Source: Chryseobacterium soli (GTDB lineage Bacteria > Bacteroidota > Bacteroidia > Flavobacteriales > Weeksellaceae). From it: a DNA stretch of 64,000 nucleotides. Positions 7,632-19,600 of this stretch are shown one piece after another; position 1 is the first letter of the stretch, and every line of letters starts with the position of its first letter. Both the position numbers and the translations under genes were made by a program. The DNA lies in the NCBI RefSeq assembly GCF_000737705.1, contig NZ_JPRH01000017.1, positions 1 to 64,000 on the forward strand, read 5' to 3'. The notes under the pieces were generated by a model that worked only from the letters and a program-made list of their open reading frames with translations, ran no database searches and had not been told where the DNA came from.

Positions 7632-9098
7632 TTAAGCTTTACGGGTAACGGAAAGAAATATTTTCTTGAAACCACTTACCTCCATACACCACCATTTGAA
7701 TTCATACCACCTATAGGTGTTGGCATCTACCTGTACCTGCACATTGGTAGTTTCTACTTCTGCGTTTGCTGTATTCCAGTACACAATATTATCGTTATCA
7801 ACACTAAGCCATCCGGAAGTAACATTACCAGCCCATAGATTGGAAGTAAATGTATTTGCTGCAAAAGGGCATGGTGAGAGCGATTGGTTCAGAAGAGTTT
7901 TGTTTGAATTTACTACAGTGGCAAAGGATTGCAAACTAACCAATTGAGCAGTTGAGGCTGTATTGATTATTATCGGAACGTAATAGTTTGCATCGTATCC
8001 TAACAAATCGATCTGAATTCCATCTAACGAAGGCAAAGCCGTGAGCCCATTGGCAGTTGCGTAAGCTCCCAATCTGAAAGCACCACTACCTGCAGTTGCT
8101 GTTGCATTCGGCACAGAATATACAGCTGAAATAGTCTGTCCGACATTAATAGATCCTGTAGGTGGGGTTCCTCCCCCAGTAGTTGGTAATCCCGTTACGT
8201 ATCCCAAAACACCGTTAGCATCTGCCACAACGGTTCGTGTTGCAGTAAATGTTTGATCCTGGCTTGCAGAAGCCGTACCTCCGGATGTTGTATTAATGGC
8301 ATTAGTGATGCCGTTCAAAGGAAGTGTTCTTATTCTTGCTATACCGTTTACATCCAATTTTTCGCTTGCAAATCCTTGTGTGTTTATTCCGAAATTACCT
8401 GTAGGTGTTATGCGGGCTCTTTCTGTTCCGTTTGTATTTCCTGTATTTGTTATAAATGTTATAGGGGCAGGCTGTGTCGTAAATGATGTGCCTATACTTA
8501 ATCCACGGGAATCACTGCCGACGATTATTTGTGACAATTGTTCAGGGTCTTGGAATAATTGCATATTAGAACTTACCCCGTCGCTGTTATTGTCATTTGA
8601 CGTTAATGTTATGCTTGCTCTTTTACCTCCTGCTATACCTGTCTGACTAATCCCATTGTTCGGGAAAAATGAAGTAGACTGATTGGTTCCTAAGAAAGCA
8701 AGACTAAAACCATTCTGTGTTAGTGTACGTCCGCTTGTAAGAGTTCCGTTTGCATTGTAGATATTTACAGGAGCTGCTGCACCGTTGCCTACTTTCTGCC
8801 ATACAGCACCGTCAAAATAGAAATAACCAATGCTGGTTACATTTACGGTTTGTCCTGCAGGTGCCGTGTCTGCGGTGGTTACATATACCAGTGTTCCTGT
8901 CTGGTCTGTGGTATAGGTTTTGGCTCTCAACTGCACTCCTGTAAGCCGTGGTGCGATGATACCGTCTAACGAACTGGTGTCGGTTGCTTTTCCTACAACA
9001 TCCAGTGTTGCTTTTGGTGCGTCCGTATTGATACCCACCTGCGAGAATGCAATACCTGAAATTAATACTGCTCCTAAAAGGATAATGTTATTTTTCAT
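7632..9098 (-). CDS. Secreted repeat-rich surface protein
   Basis: A 488-residue protein with the signal peptide MKNNIILLGAVLISGIAFSQ. It starts with the characteristic VGINTDAPKATLDVVGKATD segment, which resembles the neck of phage tail-fibre-like surface proteins common in Flavobacteriia. The middle is rich in Thr, Asn and Gly (TSNDNNSDGVSSNMQLFQ). The C-terminal 170 residues form a separate, probably beta-rich domain ending SGFKKIFLSVTRKA. No type IX sorting domain is visible. Probable role in surface display or adhesion, by analogy. Confidence 0.8.
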   Translation of the reverse strand: MKNNIILLGAVLISGIAFSQVGINTDAPKATLDVVGKATDTSSLDGIIAPRLTGVQLRAKTYTTDQTGTLVYVTTADTAPAGQTVNVTSIGYFYFDGAVWQKVGNGAAAPVNIYNANGTLTSGRTLTQNGFSLAFLGTNQSTSFFPNNGISQTGIAGGKRASITLTSNDNNSDGVSSNMQLFQDPEQLSQIIVGSDSRGLSIGTSFTTQPAPITFITNTGNTNGTERARITPTGNFGINTQGFASEKLDVNGIARIRTLPLNGITNAINTTSGGTASASQDQTFTATRTVVADANGVLGYVTGLPTTGGGTPPTGSINVGQTISAVYSVPNATATAGSGAFRLGAYATANGLTALPSLDGIQIDLLGYDANYYVPIIINTASTAQLVSLQSFATVVNSNKTLLNQSLSPCPFAANTFTSNLWAGNVTSGWLSVDNDNIVYWNTANAEVETTNVQVQVDANTYRWYEFKWWCMEVSGFKKIFLSVTRKA

Positions 9099-9159
9099 TT
9101 TGTTTATGTGTTAAATTTTGTTTGTTATTGATTTTCTATATTCAACAGGTTTGGTACAG

Positions 9160-9420
9160 GCTGAAGGAAGCATCTCCTTGTCATGTTGAGCCTGCCACAT
9201 CTCTTTTTTTATGTGGAGATCCTTCGATTCCGCTTCTGAACTTCGTTCGCAAATTTCAAAACAAGTTTCACTTGCTTTTCATTTGTACTCAGGATGACAA
9301 TGCACGTCTTCACTTTGTCATGCTGACAGAGGAAGCATCTCTTTGTCATGTTGAGCCTGCTGAAACATCTTTTATTTTTTATGTTGAGATCCTTCAGCTT
9401 CGTTCAGGATGACAGTGTAC
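9160..9420. repeat. Tandem copies of dispersed intergenic repeat
   Basis: The phrase cttgtcatgttgagcctg occurs twice (about 9177 and 9343), with associated motifs gagatccttc and caggatgacaatg. Related copies lie at 7475-7592 and 34440-34535. This fills most of the gap between two convergently placed exported-protein genes. No gene is supported here. Confidence 0.6.
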
Positions 9421-9425
9421 TGTCT

Positions 9426-10007
9426 TTACAGCATGAGCTCCGGCGGAGGCCTTTGAAAATTTTGTAAAAAGTAATTACCGGAGAATGACCGGCTTTTATA
9501 GAAATTGATAAGAAAAATACCCGTAATTACGAGCAGTATGCTAAGAATCTTCACTTCATTTGCTAAGATGCATTTGAAGCTGAACGATGGGCCTGCGAAA
9601 CTGGTACCCCTAAGTATCGGATGGCATAAATGCGTATCTGATTTTGGATTATTACTGAAGTTATAGGCGGTTTTTGGGGTTTGCCTAGTTTTAGCGATTT
9701 TACGTTCCGTTTTTTGGGACCGTATTTTTTTTACAGTCTTTGTTTTCTTACTATTTTTAGACTGATTTTGAGTTTTATTTATTTCCACAGTAATAATACG
9801 AAGATTCTCCAATCCGGAAACTGATATGCCTTCTGAAATTACTATTCTTGCATCTCCATCAATTTCCGTTCGGGTATAGGCTTCTTTCGGACTGTCAGCA
9901 GCCTGAATGATTTGGCATCCTGTCAATAACAAAAACAACAGAAAAAATCTTACCCTATCACAAGACAGGGAAGATTTTCGTTTCATCGTTATATTTTCAG
10001 AATTCAT
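9426..10007 (-). CDS. Hypothetical membrane-associated protein
   Basis: A 193-residue protein with a hydrophobic N-terminal segment FFLLFLLLTGCQIIQA (possible lipoprotein signal with Cys in the box), a Lys/Thr-rich middle with many short basic repeats (KNSKKTKTVKKIRSQKTERK), and a membrane segment near the C-terminus (ILSILLVITGIFLINF). ATG 9986 is an alternative start that would place the signal closer to the N-terminus. Function unknown. Confidence 0.6.
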   Translation of the reverse strand: MNSENITMKRKSSLSCDRVRFFLLFLLLTGCQIIQAADSPKEAYTRTEIDGDARIVISEGISVSGLENLRIITVEINKTQNQSKNSKKTKTVKKIRSQKTERKIAKTRQTPKTAYNFSNNPKSDTHLCHPILRGTSFAGPSFSFKCILANEVKILSILLVITGIFLINFYKSRSFSGNYFLQNFQRPPPELML

Positions 10008-10213
10008 ATCAGTGCATCATTGTATAATTAAACCTTCGAACATATCTGGCGGTCAATTGAAATAATGCTGCAATACTATCATTTTAAAGAGGCGCACACA
10101 AGATCCAAATCGGTATTATTCTGGAATAATACCGACCATAATATTTTACAAAAAACTAATTATCAATACATTACAATCAAACGTAATAATAATAGTCATT
10201 CTAACAATCATTA

Positions 10214-10247
10214 TTGAAAAAGTGTCAAGTAGGTATTCATATCTTTG
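10214..10247 (+). promoter_or_regulatory. Bacteroidota-type promoter
   Basis: TTG at 10214-10216 and TATCTTTG at 10240-10247 are separated by 23 nt, matching the TTG/TAnnTTTG promoter form. Transcription would begin near 10253, so ATG 10266 rather than TTG 10245 is the likely start of the downstream gene. Confidence 0.6.
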
Positions 10248-10265
10248 TTAAAATTATTTTATGAT

Positions 10266-11888
10266 ATGAAATATTTATTTTTTATCCTCTTATTTTTAAT
10301 ATCCGGTCCCGGTATAAAAGCACAAAATCTTCCGAAAACGGAAATCTCAATTATTGACAAGAAACTAGAAGATATAAGATTTAATACTAAAATTTCCGAT
10401 GTAGAAAAAGAAAAAGATTTATATAAACTAAAATCTGAATCTGAAAAGATAGGATATAAATGGGGAATTTTAAAAAGCGGACGCCGCATCATAGAAATAT
10501 ATGAAAAGCAAAATAAAAATAAGGAGATTATAAAACTGGCCACTGAATTAAAAAAGATTGACGCGGGCCCGCAAGCAGATAGAACAATCGCAAATATCTA
10601 TCGATCTAATGCATTAGCTTTAGGATATTTAGGTTTTGATGATGCCAGCATAAGAGACTTTAAAACATCAATAACATATGCAGAAAAAATTAATAATTCT
10701 AACATTAAAAATTATACTTTAGCACTTGTATACGAACAGATGACAATTTATTTTTTTAACAAAAGACTTGAAAATAAAAGATTCAAAGATTCGGTTATCA
10801 ACTACCATAAAAAAAGTCTTGAGGCAGCTAAGCTCATCAAAGATGGAGATCAAGAAATCACAACTGAAAAAAAATACAGTCTTATTTCCTTTAATTATAT
10901 CCGCTTAGGAATACTTTATCTGGAAGAAGCTGATAAACCCAAAAATATTCAAATTGCTGAAAAATACCTTACAAAAAGTCTAAACATTGTGAATAAGTAT
11001 AATTTAGTTGAAGCTGATAAAGTACTTTTATTGAATCAGCTCAGTTGGTTATATTTAGAAAAAAAAGATTATCAAAAAACAATAGAATATGCAAAGATGG
11101 CATGGGATCTTGAAAGACAATTTCCTGATCCAAATAATAGAGTAGAATCTTTCGAATTTCTTGCTACTGCATATACTGAAATGGGAGATACTAATAACGC
11201 AAATATGTATATGAATAAATATTCTTATCTTAAAGATAGCATTAGAATTAGAGAAAAAAATAATACAGACAAGGCATATAACATATTACTTACAGACTCT
11301 ATAAAAACTCAGGAGAAAAAGACCTACAATCAGTTTATATTAATTACAGGAATTGTTTTTATGGTAGCTGCACTCGCGTTATTTTCTTGGAGAAGACAAA
11401 ACAGGCACTTTCATGAAAAATATGATACATTGGTTACTAAATTAAGCCATAAAGAAGGAGAAATCCAGACAAATGCAAATGCAAATGTAAAAAATAAAGA
11501 AACCAAGATTACCCAGCTTATAACAGACGACATTTCAAACTCGCTGCTTCAAAAACTTGAAAAATTTGAGAAATCTGAAAAATATCTTAGAAAGGATATT
11601 AGTATAGGCTGGCTTGCCCACCATCTTGACACCAATCTCAAATATCTGGCGGAAGGTATTAAAATACACAGAGATAATAGTTTTGCAGAATATATCAATA
11701 GGCTTAAAATCAATTATATTATTAACAAACTTTATGAAAACCCGAATTACAGGAAATATAAAATAAGCTACCTTGCTGAAGAATGCGGATATGCTACTCC
11801 TCGGGTATTTCTAAACGCTTTCAAAAAGGAAACAGGTATAACTCCTTCGTATTTTATTAAAGAGCTTCAAAATGAGAAAGTGTCATGA
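10266..11888 (+). CDS. TPR-membrane-AraC type regulator
   Basis: A 540-residue protein: signal/anchor MKYLFFILLFLISGPGIKAQ, then helical tetratricopeptide-like repeats in a periplasmic region (to about residue 350), a membrane helix (FILITGIVFMVAALALFSW), a coiled segment and a C-terminal AraC-type DNA-binding domain (WLAHHLDTNLKYLAEGIK ... ISYLAEECGYATPRVFLNAF). This arrangement is a common one-component sensor regulator in Flavobacteriia, thought to connect an envelope signal to transcription. The ATG at 10266 fits the promoter just upstream. Targets unknown. Confidence 0.88.
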   Translation: MKYLFFILLFLISGPGIKAQNLPKTEISIIDKKLEDIRFNTKISDVEKEKDLYKLKSESEKIGYKWGILKSGRRIIEIYEKQNKNKEIIKLATELKKIDAGPQADRTIANIYRSNALALGYLGFDDASIRDFKTSITYAEKINNSNIKNYTLALVYEQMTIYFFNKRLENKRFKDSVINYHKKSLEAAKLIKDGDQEITTEKKYSLISFNYIRLGILYLEEADKPKNIQIAEKYLTKSLNIVNKYNLVEADKVLLLNQLSWLYLEKKDYQKTIEYAKMAWDLERQFPDPNNRVESFEFLATAYTEMGDTNNANMYMNKYSYLKDSIRIREKNNTDKAYNILLTDSIKTQEKKTYNQFILITGIVFMVAALALFSWRRQNRHFHEKYDTLVTKLSHKEGEIQTNANANVKNKETKITQLITDDISNSLLQKLEKFEKSEKYLRKDISIGWLAHHLDTNLKYLAEGIKIHRDNSFAEYINRLKINYIINKLYENPNYRKYKISYLAEECGYATPRVFLNAFKKETGITPSYFIKELQNEKVS

Positions 11889-12934
11889 TTCTTAACGATC
11901 ACATGTAAAAAAAGGACATTTCTTGCTAAAGGTGTATACGGTCGAGAATTAATAATTTATGTGAGCCGAGCCTGTGATTTATCTGGAGTTACGGTTTGGT
12001 ACTTTTTGCCTGTATTGCTGTGCGAATGATCTGTATGCTAATTGCCTGTTTTCTCAACAAAACACCTCGTGATAGAAATATATACCTTAAGCTACTTCTA
12101 ATCGGAGTTATAGCCTCCTGGTTCAGCATCTGCGTGTTTATATAAAAGGCAGGTTTTATTTCTCGCTTTTAAACCCTTAGCTATTAAGTCCGAAACACTG
12201 ATCAACTTCCATAAATTGATAAAATAAGCATAAAAAATGTTGACGCAAATGCCTGCGTCAACAGAGCGGCACATTATAACCACATTTCCTAATTTCTAGT
12301 ACTATTTCTCCACATTCCTTAAAAACTATTCATTCAATCCAAACAAAATTTTGGAAATGGAACTGGAACGAATGTATTATAGTAGTCTATATTTTAAAGC
12401 ATATAATTTGTACTAAAAATCAATACCACTAATATTGTCAATTCATATAATAAAAAGCTTCTTCCATTTTGCCACCGAGTTTCTGCTTAATCTAAAATGT
12501 TTTGCCAGCTGACGATTTACACCTATATGTACCAAAATTTTTAATTTAGCTACAAAATATGACATATCACAATTACACTTGAATTATCTCAAAATAAAAC
12601 TATTCCAAAAATACTTTATACAGTGGTTCATTCAAGTACATAACTACCAAAAGTTATTAAAAATTATTATGATTCTTTACTATAACTGTTTCTAAAATAG
12701 GTTTTACAAGAGATACTGTAACTTATGCAATATTCATATCTGGTAACCCTCTAAACCTCACCCATGTGTTTTTTATGTGAAGTATAATGCTGACAATTTT
12801 TTATCAAATAATAGACTTCCACTACTGTACCTTTTAACGATAAAATTTAACAGATCAAGTCGATAAGGTCTAATTTTGGCGAGGGCGGCAATGTTAGACT
12901 ACTGCATAACAAGGCACTTACAAAATTAATATAT
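11889..12934. other. Long gene-poor stretch with decayed mobile DNA
   Basis: No credible gene. At about 12455-12510 there is a damaged match to the HTH gene at 5782-6117 (ttccattttgccac...aaaatgttttgccag). It is followed by a dispersed repeat (12515-12625). The rest is AT-rich with many stops. Confidence 0.55.
12515..12625 (+). repeat. Dispersed 100-bp repeat, copy 1
   Basis: About 105 bp, starting tgtaccaaaatttttaattt and including caaaatatgacatatcac, is nearly identical to 27785-27893. A more diverged relative lies at 31030-31140. It contains no gene and may be the end of a lost insertion sequence. Confidence 0.7.
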
Positions 12935-13567
12935 TTACGAAATTGAATGGTTAAACGAATATCGAACACATAATGCTGAATAATAGGGGTATTTTAAGGC
13001 CAATGCTTTTTTATTAAGGTAAATACTGAAAAAATCGAACACCTAATTACATAATCTTATTCAAATATAACACACTGAAAATCAATACATGGAGCCTATA
13101 AAAAAAGGAGACATTTAAATATAAACGTCTCCTTAAGCGGATGGGCGGGAGGCCTGTCGAACTCCTTATACCATTTCTATTATTTCTAAATGGAATTAAA
13201 TAGCTAAAAAACTAGTTGCAATTAAATATATAAATTTCACGGATACTAAAAACTATATTTTTATCAGTATCAGTACTTGATGATTTTTTTGAATTTTTGA
13301 TCTGAAATGAAATCAATCTAAATTATCGAAAACCTTATGGGATTAATATAAAATACTATGTTGAAAAATATAATAAGAACCATTATTGGAGATAACCCAG
13401 GTAAAATTGATGTTTTGTTCAGTTCAAAGATGTTTAGATACCCTCCTATACTCCACCTTAAATACTCATTTTTACAATCTTTTTGATCTTATTTCAAATA
13501 AAACAATACTCTTAAAACGTTGATACTACATAAACTATAGATTTTATGAAATCAGCGTATTTATATG
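12935..13567 (+). repeat. Module-boundary direct repeat, copy A
   Basis: This sequence is closely matched in direct orientation by 45360-45971. Its first 200 bp also match 55810-56017, the flank of the tRNA-Ser gene. It contains a copy of the tRNA terminator, then sequence diverging from the tRNA at its 3' end (shared up to aagcgga), then the region upstream of the intact recombinase and its first codons. Confidence 0.8.
13108..13132 (-). terminator. Displaced tRNA terminator hairpin, copy A
   Basis: ggagac and gtctcc arms around tttaaatataaa, with an A-run on its left that reads as a T-run on the minus strand. The arms carry one mismatch relative to the copy beside tRNA-Ser. There is no intact tRNA next to it, so it is a relic. 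Confidence 0.5.
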
Positions 13568-15240
13568 TCAGAGTCAGTACTGATGAACAAATGAGAAATG
13601 GCTATTCTCTCCCAGAACAAGAAGATAGACTGATGAAATATTGTGAGCAGAATCAAATTGCTGTCAAAGGAATCTTCAGAGAAGATTTTTCAGCAAAGGA
13701 CTTTAACCGGCCTGAATGGAAAAAAATTATTACAACTTTAAAAAGTAACAAAAAAAGACCTTCAGAAAATATACTATTCATTAAATGGGATCGCTTTAGT
13801 CGGAATATCGAATATGCTTATCAAATGCTTGGTATCTTAAGAGCATTAAACACCAAGCCATTCGCTATTGACCAGCCAATCGATTTTGATGTGCCTGAAA
13901 GCATCGTTATGCTTGCAATATACTTGTCAATACCCGAAGCCGAAAACAATAGGAGGGGTAGAAACGCGTCTGATGGAATGCGTAGGGCTCGAAAAATGGG
14001 GAGATGGCCAGGAAGAGCTCCAATGGGATATATAAACCAGTCAACACTAGAAGGCAGAAAAATCATGAGCCCTAAACAACCACAGGCAGATTTAATTAAA
14101 TGGGCTTTTGAGCAGTTTGCAACTGGTACATATTCGATCAATCAGGTTAGAATGATGACTGTTCATAAGGGTTTACAATGTAGTAAGAATAATTTTTGGA
14201 AGATATTGCATAATCCTATTTATTGTGGAGTAATTACGGTTAAAGCAATTAAAGATGAAGTTGTTCAATTTGTAAAAGCAATCCATGAACCTATCATATC
14301 TGAAGATCTTTTCAGAACAGTCCAGCTCCTGCTCAAAAGCAGACGCAAACAGAATGAAGCAAAGTTTCAAACAAAGTTCTTATTCCCACTTAGAGGATTC
14401 TTAGTTTGTCCTTTTTGTGGACGACGATTTACGGGAAGCACTTCACAGGGCAAACTTGCAAAATACAGATATTACCATTGTACCACTTCGAAATGCAAAG
14501 GCAGATATAGAGCAGATATTTTGGAAGCTTCGTATGAAAACTACTTAAAAAGAATTACTCTCCTTCCCAACGTGTACGAGCTTTTTAATCTTGTATTGGA
14601 AGAAGAAAATATATTCTCTGCAAGAAGGCAGTCATTGAATGAAAGAAAAGCCGTTCTTGTAGAAATTTCCCAGCATAAGGAGTTCATATCAAAAGCAAGA
14701 AGATACTTACTTGCTGGAAAAATAGACTTTGATGATTTTAGGGATACAAAAAAAGAACATAATCAAATTATGCACTACTTAAATGATAGGTTACAACATC
14801 TTACACAGAAACTGATCGGAGATAATTCTGAACTTGCAGATATATGGTCAGATAATGGAATTAGTATTTTTCAATCCTATAGCACCCAAGATTATGTAGG
14901 TAAAAGGTTCATCGTAAGTATGTTTACACCTTCAGAAATAACTATATCAAAAGGAAATTTCAAATCCTTACAAATAAATCCAATTCTAAAAAAAATTATA
15001 ATGCATGACGGCATAGTCAAAAAAGAAATTGATAAACCATTAAAAATTATTGAAAAAAGTATCAATCGAATTACAAAATCTTTTTCAGGACGAATGGTCT
15101 CCACTAATCAGGCATTAAAAATATTAAGGCATAATGGAATACGCGTTAATGAAGATGAAACAGTCATTATCTTGGATTTTCTATATATGTTAGCTGCTTC
15201 TTTCAAGAAGGCTGATACTGTAAATGAAACGCCGAATTGA
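13546..15240 (+). CDS. Large serine recombinase (intact)
   Basis: A 564-residue site-specific recombinase. The N-terminal resolvase/invertase catalytic domain carries the nucleophile Ser in YVRVSTDEQ (residue 11) and the conserved arginine-bearing FIKWDRFSRN. Next is a recombinase domain (GRAPMGYIN ... LHNPIYCGVI), then a zinc-ribbon-like part with Cys pairs (LVCPFCGRRF ... HCTTSKC), and a coiled-coil C-terminal region. Such enzymes integrate and excise elements with little sequence homology. It is the only full-length copy in the window; three fragments of the same gene mark other module edges. The CRISPR array begins 21 bp beyond its stop. Confidence 0.93.
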   Translation: MKSAYLYVRVSTDEQMRNGYSLPEQEDRLMKYCEQNQIAVKGIFREDFSAKDFNRPEWKKIITTLKSNKKRPSENILFIKWDRFSRNIEYAYQMLGILRALNTKPFAIDQPIDFDVPESIVMLAIYLSIPEAENNRRGRNASDGMRRARKMGRWPGRAPMGYINQSTLEGRKIMSPKQPQADLIKWAFEQFATGTYSINQVRMMTVHKGLQCSKNNFWKILHNPIYCGVITVKAIKDEVVQFVKAIHEPIISEDLFRTVQLLLKSRRKQNEAKFQTKFLFPLRGFLVCPFCGRRFTGSTSQGKLAKYRYYHCTTSKCKGRYRADILEASYENYLKRITLLPNVYELFNLVLEEENIFSARRQSLNERKAVLVEISQHKEFISKARRYLLAGKIDFDDFRDTKKEHNQIMHYLNDRLQHLTQKLIGDNSELADIWSDNGISIFQSYSTQDYVGKRFIVSMFTPSEITISKGNFKSLQINPILKKIIMHDGIVKKEIDKPLKIIEKSINRITKSFSGRMVSTNQALKILRHNGIRVNEDETVIILDFLYMLAASFKKADTVNETPN

Positions 15241-15261
15241 ATGGTTAATATTGAACAAATC

Positions 15262-15385
15262 ATAATAAGTTGCTCTCAAAAATTATTACCTTCATGATTA
15301 GTCACAGCTTAATACTTTGGCAGCACAGGGAACTGCATGTTGTGAATTGCTTTCAAAAATTATTACCTTCGTGATTAGTCACAAC
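15262..15385 (+). CRISPR. Minimal type II-C CRISPR array, one spacer
   Basis: Two 47-nt repeats flank one 30-nt spacer (15309-15338). The second repeat (15339-15385) begins GTTGTGAATTGC and ends TCACAAC, with matching inverted ends GTTGTG/CACAAC. The first (15262-15308) is the same from TTGC onward but degenerate in its first bases and at GC for AC near the end. Orientation follows from the tracrRNA anti-repeat, which is complementary to the 5' part of the repeat as read on the + strand. The array lies between the recombinase and the cas2 terminator. Confidence 0.88.
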
Positions 15386-15388
15386 CTC

Positions 15389-15428
15389 AAAAAACAATCT
15401 ATTGACAATCAGTAGATTGTTTTTATTT
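15389..15428 (-). terminator. Bidirectional terminator after cas2
   Basis: AACAATCTA and TAGATTGTT form a 9-bp stem with an 11-nt loop, flanked by A-rich sequence on the left and T-rich on the right. It can therefore end both the minus-strand cas operon and any + strand array transcript. Confidence 0.7.
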
Positions 15429-15442
15429 TTAGAATTTAAAAT

Positions 15443-16671
<1,229 letters not shown>

Positions 16672-16686
16672 GATTCAAATTTTAAT

Positions 16687-19600
16687 TTAATATTCTCCTA
16701 CCTGTACAATTTTGCCTAAATGATTAAGCCTAACTTTAACGATTGTTTTCATAAAATCTTTACTGTAAAAGTCTAAATAAGAATAATTTCTTAATTCTTT
16801 TTTTACATCAACTGATGTTTCTAAATGATGTCTAAACCAAAACCCTGACTTCGAAAGCTCCCCAAACTTCTGTACTCTAAACAAATTCTTAGCAATCAGT
16901 TTTAAATTCTTTTCATCATATAAATCAATTTCTTTAGGATTAAAATCTTCTGATGGAAATAAGAACATTTCATTTTGTTTCATTGTGAATAAAAACTTCC
17001 ATCCCAAACCAGCGTTATAATCTTTATTTACAACAGAGAGTCCTTGATTTACCCTTTCAACAGCTTCATAGAAGCTTACCACCCTTTCCTGTAAGTTTCC
17101 TTTTGCATCTTCATAAATAGCGGCGTGATGGTTATTCCCTGTACTTACAAAATCAACAGGCATTCTATCACCCTTTTTATCTAAGATTTCCTTTCCCAGA
17201 TGATCTTTTTTATAGTGCAACGCTTCCACATTGCTCATTCCGGTAATCGTAACCGTTTTTATTGCAATTCCTTTGGATTTGTTCAGCCAAATAGGATTTT
17301 TCTCTAAATCTGAAAATGCTTCTTTTGAATTTCCGTTAAACTTTCGCAATCTATCAGTTAAAACAGCACGAATCTTTTCATCCGTTACTTTGTCTATGTT
17401 TTTATAATCTTTAAAATTATCCGGGTTCACCGGTTTTCTTATGGTATATATCATTTCATACCAGGCTAAAGTCACACTTTCAGGTATTTGCAGCGTTTTT
17501 TCTTCATCAAGATATATCGGATTTTTTGAAATCACATTTTTACCTGTAAATGCCTTTTTAGAATCTTCCCCAAATTCTCTTAGTCTTTGCAATAAAGCAT
17601 TTTTATACTTTTCATTCTGAACTTTATTAATCGTTTCTAAATCGAACTTTCCTGAAATTTTTTCATCTTTAGTTTTAAGAAATTTAGAACTTCCATAAAT
17701 GGTTTCCTTATGAAGCTGTCCTCTTGGAGTAAGCTCAGTTTTTGCAACCACACTCCCCTTTTTCTTAATCTTATTTATATTTTTAGTAACAACTTTATTT
17801 TTTGCTTTATGTGAAATCAATATTTCATCCAAATGTTTTTTGGCATCCACTCTGAAATTATTAATTGGCTCTATAAATCTTCTCTGCTTTGCACCATTTT
17901 TCTTCTCAAATACTTTAGTAATTAAATTTTCAATATTTGATATTACTTTATGCTGCTTATGATCTTCATCTTTTCTCGCGTTGAGATAATTAAGGTACTG
18001 AATATGATTATGTGTAGTGAAAGCAACTGTGAGAGCATCCATTGCATGATGACGGTGGTCATTTCTTTTGGACCAATCTATAATTCGTTCTTTTTCTTCA
18101 CCTTTAGAGTTTAGTAAAGTTTCCGTTAAACCTAATTTTTTATATTTATCCAAATTAAGCTCTTTCATCGTATTCACCAGATTCCAGTCTTCACGCAGTT
18201 TATCGGTGATTTTACCTGAAGTAGAAATAACAGAATGAGTAATTCCAAAAAGTATTTCTTTGGCTTTTTTGGCTATATATTGGGTATCGCGTAAATCTCT
18301 TTCAATAAAACCTTCGCCAATATCACTACCCTTTTTCTGGAGTTTTTCATATTTAGCTTTTGTTATTTCACCTTTATCATAAAGATTTTTGATAATATTG
18401 AGAAATTTTTCTAATTTTTGCTTGTCTTCATTTTCCAGATAATCAAATGCAGTCTGATTTGCTTTTTTAAGATTTGCACCTCTCGGAACCAAAACCTTAT
18501 TAGAAAAGCTATCATCAAAAAATCGCGATTGCGGAATAATATGGTCTATATCATATTTATTTGTGAAAAGTTCCTCTCTTTTAATCTGAACATCTGTATA
18601 TAAATCTTTATAGCCGTTATTTGCCAGTTCCAAATATAATTTATATCGAATAATATCGTTTCGAGATGGAACAGGAATATCAAATTCTTTTTTTAAAATC
18701 TCCGCATACTTTTGGTGAAGTAAAGTTGCCTTACCTATTTCTGAAGTCATATTTGCCCTTTCTTCAGCATTTTTTTTGAGCTCTCTGGCCAATTCTATTC
18801 TTACTTCATCTATTGTTCCATATTCTTCAACGGCTTCATTTACTAAATTTATCATTTGATTCAAAATCTTTTCTACAACGGGATTTCGCAATGAATTTTT
18901 AGGAAAAACTTCTAACTTCTCTTTCAGAACTCTTTTTGCTAAATCTTCTTTGGTATATGAATTTGAATGATTATAACCTGCCATTGCAGTTGCAGAAAGA
19001 ATATTATCTTCTTTTGATTTCTTAGCAAATGACAAACCTGCTTTTAAATGGGGAATGATTTTTCGCATTGCTTTCGTGCTTAAATTTCCATAATCCAGAG
19101 GAAATCCAATATTGCTCAGTATTTTGGAATGCTCTTTCTTGAAACCAAACTTTTTCTCCAGAAGCTCATACAGTTTTTCATTTCCGGACTGAGAATCATC
19201 ACCTTCATAAGAATAAAGTAAATGCCAAAATTGATAAGAAGCTTGTTTTTCAAAATCTTTCCCTTCAAGTTCAGGGTTAAAATCTAAAATAGATGTATTA
19301 ATTCCTATTTCGGAAAATTTTTCTTTAACAAAATCCTTTATTTTACTTGCAGAACAGGCAATCTTCGAAACATAAAGATCATCATCACCATTCAATTTAA
19401 ATTCTTTTGGAAGTTCAAATTCTTCGTCAGCAATTATTTTTAAATAAGCATTATACAGATTTTCGTTGGTATTATTTCCTTCAATATCTTTAAAATTGGG
19501 ATTCCATTCTTTACCTGAATATCCCAATAAATCTAAAACTGCTTTCGCAGAAATTCTTCCTTTTATATTGACTTCATTAAAAATTGATTCTTTAAAATCT

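Noticed and set aside
8253-8944. Plus-strand frames opposite the surface protein gene
   Set aside because: Cys- and Ser-rich translations typical of antisense reading of a repeat-rich gene.
12098-12283. 61-codon minus-strand frame
   Set aside because: No hydrophobic pattern, motif or neighbour support; lies in decayed DNA.
13136-13175. Possible second tRNA gene next to the displaced terminator
   Set aside because: Only a T-arm-like gttcga and the last acceptor bases are recognisable; there is no anticodon arm or acceptor partner, and the same sequence occurs at 45545.
15309-15338. A self-targeting spacer within this window
   Set aside because: I found no second occurrence of the spacer or its complement in this window by eye; a genome search is needed.
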